A stretch of DNA of 64,000 nucleotides, from the NCBI RefSeq assembly GCF_002250705.1, contig NZ_NMVP01000001.1, forward strand, positions 558,001-622,000, written 5' to 3'. How positions within the stretch are numbered: position 1 is the first letter of the stretch; every line of letters begins with the position of its first letter. Positions 8,700 through 16,793 of the stretch are shown here, in pieces. The stretch comes from Enemella evansiae. Lineage in GTDB: Bacteria; Actinomycetota; Actinomycetes; Propionibacteriales; Propionibacteriaceae. The position numbers and the translations under genes were made by a program. The notes below the pieces were generated by a model. That model was not told the DNA's origin. It was given only the letters and a program-made list of their open reading frames with translations, and ran no database searches.

Positions 8700-9155
8700 A
8701 TGCCACCGAGTGCCCGATTGCGGGTCGCGGTACCGACCGACCTGGCGTTCGCCGAGGCGTACGCGGTGCTGCGGTTGCGGGAGGCGGTCTTCGTGGTCGA
8801 ACAGGACTGCCCCTATCCGGAGCTGGACGGCCGCGATCTGGAGCCGGACTGCCGCTGGCTCTGGTACACCGACGACGATGGCGCGGTGCTGGCGAGTCTG
8901 CGGGTGCTCACCGAGGACGACGGGGTACGCCGGATCGGGCGGGTGGTGACCGCGCCGGCCGCCCGCGGACGCGGGTTGGCGGCGGAGCTGATGCGCGAAT
9001 GTCTGCACCTGATCGGCGATCGGGCCGAGGTGGTGCTGAACGCCCAGGTGCAGCTCGTCGGCTGGTACGAACGATTCGGTTTCCGCGGCGACGGTGCGGA
9101 GTTCCTCGAGGACGGCATCCCGCACCGCCCGATGCGCCGCCCGGTAAGCGGATGA
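8700..9155 (+). CDS. ElaA-like GNAT N-acetyltransferase
   Basis: A 151-residue GNAT protein. It has the ElaA layout: RLREAVFVVEQDCPYPELDG early, the acetyl-CoA pyrophosphate loop at RVVTAPAARGRGLAAELM (R/Q-x-x-G-x-G/A), then LNAQVQLVGWYERFGF and a C-terminal DGIPHRPMRR. The natural substrate of ElaA proteins is not known. The gene is divergent from cstA with 142 bp between them, and its end faces the aldehyde dehydrogenase end. Confidence 0.88.
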   Translation: MPPSARLRVAVPTDLAFAEAYAVLRLREAVFVVEQDCPYPELDGRDLEPDCRWLWYTDDDGAVLASLRVLTEDDGVRRIGRVVTAPAARGRGLAAELMRECLHLIGDRAEVVLNAQVQLVGWYERFGFRGDGAEFLEDGIPHRPMRRPVSG

Positions 9156-9178
9156 ATTCTGTCAGCGGATGAGTTCGG

Positions 9179-10570
9179 TCAACGGGTGAGCCGGGTCAGC
9201 TTCATCAGGGCGCGGCGCCACCCGGTCACCGGGGGATAGACCAGCTCCAGGGTGTCGGGGCGCGTCGGTTTGCTGAGCACCGAGCGCTGGTGCGAGAAGG
9301 TGTCGATCGAGGCCCGGCCGTGATAGTTGCCCATCCCGGAATCACCGATCCCGCCGAACGGCAGGCCCGGCACCGCCAGATGCAGCATGGCCGCATCCAG
9401 CACCAGCGCACCCGAGTGGCTGCGCCGCTGGAACGCCTCCCGGGTGTCGGGGTCACCGGAGAAGAGATACAGCGCCAGTGGATGCGGCCGGGCGGCGATG
9501 AAGTCCAGCGCCGCCTCGGCATCGGGCACCTCGAGCACCGGCAGCACGGGCCCGAAGATCTCCTCGGTCATCACCGGCGCGTCGCTGTCCACATCGACCA
9601 GCACGGTGGGTGCCAGATAGCGTGCGTCGGCATCGCTGGCACCGCCGATGACCACCCGGCCATCGCCGAGGAATGCCTCCACCCGTTGGAAATGCCGGTC
9701 ATCGACGAGCCGGCCGTAGTCGGTGGAGCGGCGGGGATCGGTGCCGTAGAAGGATTCGATGGCGGCCGCCAACTCGCGCACCAACTCCTCCCGCGCACCC
9801 GGGGTGACCAGCACATGGTCGGGGCTGACGCAGGTCTGGCCGGCGTTGGTGAACTTCGCCCAGGCGATCCGGCGGGCGGCCACCCGCAGATCGGTGTGCT
9901 CGTCGACGAAGGCCGGGGACTTCCCGCCGAGCTCGAGGGTGACCGGGGTGAGCTGCTCCGCGGCGGCCCGCAGCACCACCTTGCCGACCTCGGCCGATCC
10001 GGTGAACAGGATGTGGTCGAAGCGCTCCCGCAGCAGTTCGGTGGCCTCGGCCACCCCGCCGGTGCGGACCGCGACGAGCTCCGGATCGAGATGACCGGGT
10101 ACCAGCTCGGCGACCAGCGCCGCGGTCCGCGGCGCCAGCTCGCTCGGTTTGAGCAGCACCGCATTGCCCGCGGCCAGCGCACCGATCGCGGGGGAGAACA
10201 GCAGCAGCAGGGGATAGTTCCAGGGGCTGAGCACCAGCACCACGCCCTTGGGCTGGGGGTGCACCTCGGCACTGGCCGGTTGCGCGTTCAGCGGTACGCC
10301 GACCCGGCGCGGCACCAACCAGCCCGCCAGATTGGCCAGCACGTGGTCGATCTCATTGACCAGCAGCTGCAGCTCGAAGGCGCGGACCTCGGTCGCCGGC
10401 TTGCCGACATCGGCGCGCACCGCTTCGGTGAACGCATCGGCCTGCTCGGTGAGCAGCCGCCGCAACCCGGTCAGCTGCGCCTGGCGCCAGTCCAGCTCCA
10501 GGCTGCGGCCGGTGGCGAAACCGCGCCGCAGCCCGGCGACCAGCTCAGCGGCCGACCCGGCGTCCCCCAT
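9179..10570 (-). CDS. Aldehyde dehydrogenase, ALDH3-like
   Basis: A 463-residue NAD(P)-dependent aldehyde dehydrogenase. The Rossmann part holds LSPWNYPLLLLFSPAIGALA and ILFTGSAEVGKVV. The general-base motif is VTLELGGKSPAFVD and the catalytic Cys sits in NAGQTCVSPDHVLV. The end motifs are EEIFGPVLPV and GGIGDSGMGNYHG. The short length and C-terminal hydrophobic/basic tail (YPPVTGWRRALMKLTRLTR) fit the ALDH3/coniferyl aldehyde class, which oxidises medium-chain or aromatic aldehydes. I start at the ATG at 10570 (MGDAGSA); the open frame beyond it is the antisense shadow of sppA. Confidence 0.9.
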   Translation of the reverse strand: MGDAGSAAELVAGLRRGFATGRSLELDWRQAQLTGLRRLLTEQADAFTEAVRADVGKPATEVRAFELQLLVNEIDHVLANLAGWLVPRRVGVPLNAQPASAEVHPQPKGVVLVLSPWNYPLLLLFSPAIGALAAGNAVLLKPSELAPRTAALVAELVPGHLDPELVAVRTGGVAEATELLRERFDHILFTGSAEVGKVVLRAAAEQLTPVTLELGGKSPAFVDEHTDLRVAARRIAWAKFTNAGQTCVSPDHVLVTPGAREELVRELAAAIESFYGTDPRRSTDYGRLVDDRHFQRVEAFLGDGRVVIGGASDADARYLAPTVLVDVDSDAPVMTEEIFGPVLPVLEVPDAEAALDFIAARPHPLALYLFSGDPDTREAFQRRSHSGALVLDAAMLHLAVPGLPFGGIGDSGMGNYHGRASIDTFSHQRSVLSKPTRPDTLELVYPPVTGWRRALMKLTRLTR

Positions 10571-10601
10571 GGATCCAGCGTCCCACCGGGGGTGGGCCGC
10601 T

Positions 10602-12371
10602 TCAACCGATCCGTACCTGCCAGGGCAGGGCGAGCACACCGGCCGGCTGCGGCAACCCGGCGAGCCGGGCCAGGGCGGCGAGCCGGGCCTCCGGGCCACC
10701 GGTGAGCAGGCCGCCGGGGAACAGCGGCTCGGACTGGGCGCCGATGCCGAAGGATTCGCTGGACTCCGGGGGCCGCACCTGATCCAGCCACGGCAGCACC
10801 GGCACCCCACGCAGGGTGAGGTCGTCGCGCTCGTGACCGGAGCGCCGGGCGGCCTCGTCGAGGGCGGTGCCCATCCCACCGAGGGTGTCCACCAGGCCCC
10901 GCTGCTGGGCGGCCGAACCGGTCCAGACCCGACCGCGGGCCAGCGGTTCGAGCTGCTCCAGCGGCATCCCGCGGTCGGCGGCCGCCTTGCTGGTGAAGTC
11001 GGCGTACACCTCATCCAGCCAGGCGTCGAGCTTCTCCCACTGCCGCTCGCTGAACGGCTCGGCGCCGCCCATCATGCCGGCGTTGGCACCGGCGATGATC
11101 TGCTCGCGGATCACCCCGATCTTGTCGAACAGGCCCTGGGTGACGAACTTGCCGGCGAGGACGCCGATCGAACCGGTCAGGGTGGTCGGGTTGGCGACGA
11201 TGGTGTCGCAGCCCATCGCGGCGAAGTAGCCACCCGAGGCGGCGACCTGGCCCATCGAGGCGACCACCGGCTTGCCCGATTCGCGGAGCCGCTGCACCTC
11301 CCGGCGGATCAGGTCGGAGGCGACGTAGGAGCCACCGGGGGAGTCGATGCGCAGCACCACGGCCTTCACCGAGTCGTCGCGGCCGGCCTCGCGGAGGTGG
11401 GCGCTGACGGTGTCGGAACCGGCCCGGTTCGCACCGGGCTGGCTGATCCCGGACACGATCGCGCCGTGCAGGGTGACCACGCCGATCGAGGGCTTGTTCT
11501 TGTTCAGCAGCTGCTCGAAGTTCTGCAGCGGCCCGCCCGCGTGCCGGGCGTAGCGGTTGGCGTACTGCAGGGCCAGCTCTGGCTCGTCCTGATTGACTCC
11601 GTCGACGCTGCGGTTGGCCGCCGGCTTCTGCTTGCCGTAGCGGCGGCGCAGCTCGGCGTACACCTGATCCCGGTAGCCGATCCGGTCGACGAGCTTGGCC
11701 TGCTGGGCGTCGTGCGCGGTGAGCGGGGAGTTGTCGACCGCCAGCCGGACGGCTTCCGGGTCCAGGTTGCGGCGTTCGGCGACGATCCGCACGGTGTCGT
11801 CGAGGATCGAGTCGGCGATGCCCTGCATCATCTCCCGGTTGGCCTCGGTGACCTCGGTGGCGGCGAACTGGTCGGCCGCGGTCTTGAACTCCTTGCGCTG
11901 GCCGAACTCGGGATCGATGCCGAGCTTCTCCAGGCCGCCGCGGAGCAGCAGGATGTCCAGCTGCACGCCGTGCAGGCCGACCGCTCCGGAGGGCTGCACC
12001 CAGATCTCCTTGGCCGCGGTCGCCAGCCGGTAGCCGAGCATGCCGTTGCCGAACTCGCCGAAGGTCTCGCTCCACGCGATGGTCGGCTTGCTCCGGCCGA
12101 ACTCGACGATCAGCTCGGCGAGCTCGTCGAGCTGATCGCTGGTCAGGGTGCTGGCGCCGATGTGCACCACCAGGCCGGCGACATCGGAGTCCTTCGCGCC
12201 GCGCCGCAGGCCGTCACGGATCTCCCGCATCGTCGCGGCCTGCCGGGTGCGCAGGGCCTGCAGCGGGTTGTCGGCGGGGGTACTGACCACCCCGCGTGGC
12301 AGGTCCAGCTCCAGCAGCAGCGGCTGTCCGGGGAGCTTCGGGCGAAGGGTCTTCAGCAGGTCGGAGAGCAT
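10602..12371 (-). CDS. sppA: Signal peptide peptidase SppA, 67K type
   Basis: A 589-residue tandem-domain ClpP-fold protease. The nucleophile is Ser379 in QVAASGGYFAAMGCD. The Lys163 of EFKTAADQF aligns with the general base of E. coli SppA. The second domain opens SIGVVTLHGAIVSG. SppA degrades cleaved signal peptides in the membrane. The first 20 residues (MLSDLLKTLRPKLPGQPLLL) hold no obvious transmembrane anchor, unlike E. coli SppA. It could be cytosolic or peripheral, or the start is misplaced, but no better upstream start is visible. The stop lies 31 bp from the aldehyde dehydrogenase start, so they may be cotranscribed. Confidence 0.9.
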   Translation of the reverse strand: MLSDLLKTLRPKLPGQPLLLELDLPRGVVSTPADNPLQALRTRQAATMREIRDGLRRGAKDSDVAGLVVHIGASTLTSDQLDELAELIVEFGRSKPTIAWSETFGEFGNGMLGYRLATAAKEIWVQPSGAVGLHGVQLDILLLRGGLEKLGIDPEFGQRKEFKTAADQFAATEVTEANREMMQGIADSILDDTVRIVAERRNLDPEAVRLAVDNSPLTAHDAQQAKLVDRIGYRDQVYAELRRRYGKQKPAANRSVDGVNQDEPELALQYANRYARHAGGPLQNFEQLLNKNKPSIGVVTLHGAIVSGISQPGANRAGSDTVSAHLREAGRDDSVKAVVLRIDSPGGSYVASDLIRREVQRLRESGKPVVASMGQVAASGGYFAAMGCDTIVANPTTLTGSIGVLAGKFVTQGLFDKIGVIREQIIAGANAGMMGGAEPFSERQWEKLDAWLDEVYADFTSKAAADRGMPLEQLEPLARGRVWTGSAAQQRGLVDTLGGMGTALDEAARRSGHERDDLTLRGVPVLPWLDQVRPPESSESFGIGAQSEPLFPGGLLTGGPEARLAALARLAGLPQPAGVLALPWQVRIG

Positions 12372-12396
12372 GTACCGAGCCTACGTGGGTGGGTGG

Positions 12397-13788
12397 TCAC
12401 GCGGGCTGGTCGGCGCCGTTTTCAGGGTCGGGATGGGGGACTCGTCGGGGTCGGGTACGCACCCGGCCGGTGCGCAGCGCGGCCAGCGTGTCCCGGTTCA
12501 GCAGGGTGTCCCCGCCGATGATCCGGCCCGCCTGCTCGGCCTGCCACTGGGCGCGGTCGGCGGCCCGCGCGACCGGGTCGAGCAGCTCCAGCATCGCCTC
12601 GATGCTGTGCAGCACGGTGCCGCGGAGCAGCCAGCCGTCGGCGTCGTCGTGCGGGTCGACCAGCATCAGCTCGGTCAACCGGGCGCGGGTCTCGCGCAGC
12701 GTTTCGATGGTGTACGCCAACGAGTCGTGCACCTGCTCGGCCTGGCCGTTGGCCTCGGCGTGCACCAGGTCACCGAAGGCGTCCAGGCAGTCGGCCACAT
12801 CGTTCAGCACCACCGCGAAGGCCTCGCGGAGGTCGTCGTCGAGGTAACCGCTGCGGTCGCGGGGACCGCCCGGTGCCTCGCGCTCCATCACCCAGAACAG
12901 GGTGCGCAGTGCCACCTGGCTGCGTTCCAGGATGTCCAGTCCGGAGCGCAGCACCGGGGAGAGGTCGGCGGTGCCGATGGCCCGCGGATTGAAGCGCCGG
13001 GCGTCGGTCAGGTCACCGACCTGCTGGGAGGCCCGGCCGAGCTGTTCACCGACCTGCAGCGACTGGTCCAGCCAGCCGGTCACCTCGCTGCGGCGCAGCG
13101 GATGATCGGCGATCGCCTCCCCGGCGCGGCGCAACAGCGTCGCCTGCACCGCCGCCACCCGGCGTACCGCATGCGCGGCGACCCGGGTCGGTACCGGCGG
13201 CGGCAGCAGCACCGCGAACGCGATCCCGATGCCGGCACCGACCAGGGTCGTCACCACCCGGGTCTCGACGGCGATCTGCTGCCCCGCGGTGGCCAGGATC
13301 AGCATCGCGCTGATCGGCGCCTCGAGCGCCTGCGGACCCAGCCGGAAGACCCGGCCCAGGATCAGCGCGCTGCCGATCGCGAGCGCCAGGCTCCACCAGG
13401 TGAGCCCGACCCAGGTGGTCACCGCCAGGGCCACTCCGACCCCGGTGAGCACCGCGCCGATCCGGACCGCGCCCATCTGCAGGGTGGTGTAGGTGGAGGC
13501 CTGCAGCACCAGCAGGGCGGTCAGCGACCCGGTCAGGTCGATCGGCCCGGTGGTCACGACCAGGGTGATCAGATAGGAGAGCACGGCCCCGGTGGTCAAC
13601 CGGAGCAGGTGCACCGCGGTCGGATAGATCCGCAGCGGGGCCTCCCGCAGGGTCTTCGGATGCCCGGGCCAGGCCCAGTCGAGGTAGCGGACCCCCAGGC
13701 CGCGGAGTCGAGCGGTCAGCGGCCGGCGGCTGCGGTCGCGGCGGCGGAGGCGTGCCGGGACGGCATGCATCAGCGTGCTGTGGGTCAT
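12397..13788 (-). CDS. FUSC family / aromatic acid exporter-like membrane protein
   Basis: A 463-residue protein. The N-terminal half has about six helices (RLTTGAVLSYLITLVVT, LTALLVLQASTYTTLQMGA, IGAVLTGVGVALAVTTWVGL, APISAMLILATAG, VVTTLVGAGIGIAFAVLLPP). The C-terminal ~230 residues are a helical cytosolic domain. This is the half-length FUSC/ArAE_1 arrangement, predicted to form proton-driven exporters of aromatic or fatty acids as oligomers. I start at MTHSTLMHAV (13788), because the upstream open frame is Arg/Pro-rich and would overlap the divergent gene at 14031. It ends 25 bp from sppA. Confidence 0.82.
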   Translation of the reverse strand: MTHSTLMHAVPARLRRRDRSRRPLTARLRGLGVRYLDWAWPGHPKTLREAPLRIYPTAVHLLRLTTGAVLSYLITLVVTTGPIDLTGSLTALLVLQASTYTTLQMGAVRIGAVLTGVGVALAVTTWVGLTWWSLALAIGSALILGRVFRLGPQALEAPISAMLILATAGQQIAVETRVVTTLVGAGIGIAFAVLLPPPVPTRVAAHAVRRVAAVQATLLRRAGEAIADHPLRRSEVTGWLDQSLQVGEQLGRASQQVGDLTDARRFNPRAIGTADLSPVLRSGLDILERSQVALRTLFWVMEREAPGGPRDRSGYLDDDLREAFAVVLNDVADCLDAFGDLVHAEANGQAEQVHDSLAYTIETLRETRARLTELMLVDPHDDADGWLLRGTVLHSIEAMLELLDPVARAADRAQWQAEQAGRIIGGDTLLNRDTLAALRTGRVRTRPRRVPHPDPENGADQPA

Positions 13789-14030
13789 CGGTGCTGCTCT
13801 TTCGGGACGTCGTTGCTGGCCCACGTCACTGTCGAGCGCTTCAGAACCGTCCACGGTGCCACCGAAACCGGGCCGGATCAACGCCCGCGCGCGTGGGCGC
13901 GCAGAAACAGACGGCGGTGGTACGCCCGAGCGGATGCGATGCGACCACGGACCGAGGCGTTCGGGGGTGCAGGCCCGGTTGTCGGGCGGGTCGGCACCAC
14001 CGCGAGCCGGGCCTCGGGCATGCTGGGGGC

Positions 14031-14822
14031 ATGAGCCAGCGGCCCGCCGACGACGATCCCCATCCGGCCCGGGCGCTCCCCGACGTCGAGGAGCGATCCG
14101 AGACCGCCGAGCCGGTACGCCCGCATCGGGCGCTGCCGCCCGAGGATCCGGCGTCCGCGGCCTCCCCGGACACCGCCGTGCTCCAGCCCACCGAGGCGGC
14201 TGCCGCTGCCGGGCCCGGGTCACCGGTCTCACCGCAGACGACGGTGATGGGGGCCACGGCCGCCCGCGCCGCCTCGCCCGCCTCCCCGAGCACCACCGTG
14301 CTGCCGGCCGCCGCGGCGCCCCGCCCCGGGGACGGTGACGATCCCGTCGAGCTGTCGGCCTGGCAGCAGCCCTGGGTGCGAAAGCTGGCCAATGCCCGTC
14401 GGGTGCTGCCGATCATCGCGTTGATCGTCGGCGTGCTGGCGGCCGTCGGCTGTGTGCTGCTGGTGCTGCGCGGCGGGTTGGAGCAGGTCTGGGGGCTGCC
14501 GGTGCTGGTCGTCGGCGCCGGCCTGGCCGGTGGCTGCCTGGCCGGTGGCGTACTCGGCCTGGTGGCGTACCAACGGCTGCGCACGGTGCTGCAGGCCGGC
14601 CCGTGGCGCCCGGCGGCCATCGAACTCGGCCGCGGCAACCGCGCCTCGCTGCTCGCGGACGACCCCGGGGCCGAGCCCCGCTCCCTGGAACTCGACGTGC
14701 GCGCCACCCGGCTGGGGGACCGCGGTGCCCGGGTACCGGTGCAGTGGCTCGCCCAGGACGACCGGATCGTGCTCGCCACCACCGACCAGTCCCGCCTGAT
14801 CCGCACCTGGCCCGGCCGCTGA
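14031..14822 (+). CDS. Hypothetical two-helix membrane protein with Ala/Pro-rich N-terminus
   Basis: A 263-residue protein that I do not recognise. Residues 1-115 are disordered and rich in Ala, Pro, Ser and Thr. They include a near-repeat, PDTAVLQPTEAAAAA / PQTTVMGATAARAAS / PSTTVLPAAAAPRP, whose (D/T)T-V-L/M motifs resemble FHA-type phospho-threonine sites. Two membrane helices follow (LPIIALIVGVLAAVGCVLLVL; LPVLVVGAGLAGGCLAGGVLG), then a ~95-residue soluble domain with WLAQDDRIVLATTDQSR. It is divergent from the FUSC gene across 242 bp, in which I see no further gene. A role as a kinase substrate would be speculation. Confidence 0.65.
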   Translation: MSQRPADDDPHPARALPDVEERSETAEPVRPHRALPPEDPASAASPDTAVLQPTEAAAAAGPGSPVSPQTTVMGATAARAASPASPSTTVLPAAAAPRPGDGDDPVELSAWQQPWVRKLANARRVLPIIALIVGVLAAVGCVLLVLRGGLEQVWGLPVLVVGAGLAGGCLAGGVLGLVAYQRLRTVLQAGPWRPAAIELGRGNRASLLADDPGAEPRSLELDVRATRLGDRGARVPVQWLAQDDRIVLATTDQSRLIRTWPGR

Positions 14823-14898
14823 CCCTCGCCCGCCGCACCCGGTCCATCATCCGGAACGGATTTCGGGTATCGCCAATGGAGCCATTAAGGTCTCCTAT

Positions 14899-14979
14899 AT
14901 GACATTGAGGGATGTGCCGTTCGTGGTACGCCGCCACGTTGACCTGCTTCTCGTGGCCAGCAACCTGATGTGTTCGTGA
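14899..14979 (+). CDS. Cysteine-type leader peptide (RRHVDL family)
   Basis: A 26-codon open frame that ends VVRRHVDLLLVASNLMCS and carries the RRH(V/I)DL...(V)(A)S...C pattern of actinobacterial putative leader peptides found upstream of sulfur and cysteine genes. The only Cys is the next-to-last residue. Translation of such peptides is thought to sense charged Cys-tRNA and so control downstream transcription or translation. Here it lies 128 bp upstream of the sulfite reductase start and 50 bp before two GC-rich hairpins. There is only a weak ribosome site, so translation might start on a leaderless or near-leaderless transcript. Confidence 0.75.
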   Translation: MTLRDVPFVVRRHVDLLLVASNLMCS

Positions 14980-15007
14980 CCGGGCGCCGGAACTCCTGAC
15001 GCCTGCC

Positions 15008-15047
15008 GGCCGGCGGCCTGCGCCGGCCCGTGCCGCTCGTTCGGCAC
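15008..15047 (+). promoter_or_regulatory. Candidate attenuator hairpins after the leader peptide
   Basis: Two adjacent stems lie between the leader stop and sirA. One is 7 bp (15008-15014 with 15022-15028). The other is 6 bp (15030-15035 with 15042-15047, loop CTCGTT). They are where an attenuator driven by ribosome stalling at the Cys codon would be expected. That role is an inference, because GC-rich leaders fold easily by chance. Confidence 0.35.
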
Positions 15048-15107
15048 CGCACCCCCTCCCGCCCGCGCCATTCGGCGTACCTGCACGCACACCGTGATTG
15101 GAACGAG

Positions 15108-16793
15108 ATGACTTCGACCACCAACGCTGCCCGCCCCTCGCGCGCCGCCAGCAAGCCCCAGGGCCAATGGGCCGTCGACGGGAAGGCGCCGCTGAACCAC
15201 AACGAGGAGTTCAAGGCCGCGGACAACGGGCTGAACGTGCGCCAGCGGATCATCGACGACTATTCGGTGAACGGCTTCGACTCGATCCCCAGCGACGACC
15301 TGCACGGCCGGTTCCGCTGGTGGGGGCTCTACACCCAGCGCAAGCAGGGCATCGACGGCGGCCGGACCTCCAAGCTGGAGGCCGACGAGCTGTCCGACAA
15401 GTACTTCATGATGCGGGTCCGCCTCGACGGCGGCGCGATCACCACCGACCAGCTGCGGGTGCTGGCCGGCATCTCCCGGGAGTTCGCCCGCGACACCGGC
15501 GACATCTCCGATCGCCAGAATCTCCAGTACCACTGGATTCGCGTCGAGGACGTGCCCGAGATCTGGCGGCGGCTCGATGAGGCCGGGATGGACACCGTCG
15601 AGGCCTGCGGTGACACCCCGCGGGTGATCCTCGGCAGCCCGGTCGCCGGGATCGCGGCCGACGAGATCATCGACCCGACCCCGGTGATCCAGGAGATCAG
15701 GTCCCGCTACCTGAACCAGCCCGAATACTCGAACCTGCCGCGCAAGTTCAAGAGCGCGGTCACCGGCCACCCGAGCCTGGACGTAGTGCACGAGATCAAC
15801 GACATCTCCCTGGTCGGTGTCGAACACCCCGAGTTCGGGGCCGGTTACGACCTCTGGGTGGGTGGCGGTCTCTCCACCGTGCCGCGGCTGGCGGAGCGGG
15901 TCGGGGTGTTCGTCCGCCCGGAGGAGGCCGCCGAGGTGTGGGCCGGTGTGGTGAGCATCTTCCGCGACTACGGCTATCGCCGCCAGCGGACCCGCGCCCG
16001 GCTCAAGTTCCTGATCGGTGACTGGGGTGTGGCGAAGTTCCGCGAGGTGCTGGAAACCGAATACCTGCAGCGAAAGCTGCCCGATGGGCCGGCACCGGCG
16101 CCGGCGCGTGCCGGCGCCGACCACCTGGGTGTCAACGAGCAGCGCGACGGCCGGGTCTGGGTAGGCGTGGCACCGACGGTGGGCCGGGCCTCCGGCACCC
16201 TGCTCGACAAGGTCGCCGACCTGGCCGAGCAGGCGGGTTCGGGGCGGATCCGCTTCACCCCGCACCAGAAGATCCTGATCCTCGACGTCGAACCGGACAA
16301 GGCCGAGACGCTGGTCGACCAGCTCGCCGAGATCGGCCTGTACGCCCGCCCGAGCGTCTTCCGGCGCGGCACGATGGCCTGCACCGGCATCGAATACTGC
16401 AAGCTCGCCTTCGTCGAGACCAAGGGACTGGCCGCCGACGTGATCGACGAGCTGGAGCGCCGACTGGCCGACCTGGAGCTGACCGAACCGCTGTCGATCA
16501 ACATCAACGGCTGCCAGAACTCCTGCGCCCGCATCCAGGTCGCCGACATCGGGCTCAAGGGCCAGCTGATCGCCGGTGAGGAGTTCGGCTTCCAGGTGCA
16601 CCTCGGTGGTGGCCTGGTCACCGCAGACCGGGAAGCCGGGGAGCTGGGGCGTACCGTCCGGGGACTCAAGGTCACCGCCGCTGACCTCACCGACTACATC
16701 GAGCGGGTGGTGCGCCGCTGGCACACCGACCGCGCCGACGGTGAGACCTTCGCCGCCTGGGCGCACCGGGCTGATGAGGAGGCAGTGGCATGA
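15108..16793 (+). CDS. Assimilatory ferredoxin-sulfite reductase (SirA/NirA-like)
   Basis: A 561-residue siroheme/[4Fe-4S] reductase. The cluster ligands are Cys425 and Cys431 (CTGIEYC) and Cys469 and Cys473 (CQNSC). Tyr75 (WWGLYTQRKQG) and Cys167 (VEACGDTPRV) are 92 residues apart, the same spacing as the Tyr-Cys crosslink of mycobacterial SirA, which supports sulfite over nitrite. It reduces sulfite to sulfide with ferredoxin electrons in the cytosol. I chose the ATG at 15108; an upstream GTG-type extension would add 26 Arg/His-rich residues with no family match. First structural gene of the sulfate operon, and its stop overlaps cysH. Confidence 0.92.
   Translation: MTSTTNAARPSRAASKPQGQWAVDGKAPLNHNEEFKAADNGLNVRQRIIDDYSVNGFDSIPSDDLHGRFRWWGLYTQRKQGIDGGRTSKLEADELSDKYFMMRVRLDGGAITTDQLRVLAGISREFARDTGDISDRQNLQYHWIRVEDVPEIWRRLDEAGMDTVEACGDTPRVILGSPVAGIAADEIIDPTPVIQEIRSRYLNQPEYSNLPRKFKSAVTGHPSLDVVHEINDISLVGVEHPEFGAGYDLWVGGGLSTVPRLAERVGVFVRPEEAAEVWAGVVSIFRDYGYRRQRTRARLKFLIGDWGVAKFREVLETEYLQRKLPDGPAPAPARAGADHLGVNEQRDGRVWVGVAPTVGRASGTLLDKVADLAEQAGSGRIRFTPHQKILILDVEPDKAETLVDQLAEIGLYARPSVFRRGTMACTGIEYCKLAFVETKGLAADVIDELERRLADLELTEPLSININGCQNSCARIQVADIGLKGQLIAGEEFGFQVHLGGGLVTADREAGELGRTVRGLKVTAADLTDYIERVVRRWHTDRADGETFAAWAHRADEEAVA

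Noticed and set aside
10248..12521. 757-codon plus-strand open frame opposite sppA and the aldehyde dehydrogenase
   Set aside because: Low-complexity His/Gly/Arg composition typical of antisense frames in GC-rich DNA; both minus-strand genes carry full catalytic motifs.
12397..14232. Longer start for the FUSC protein
   Set aside because: It would add ~148 Arg/Pro-rich residues and overlap the divergent gene at 14031; the ATG at 13788 gives a family-length protein.
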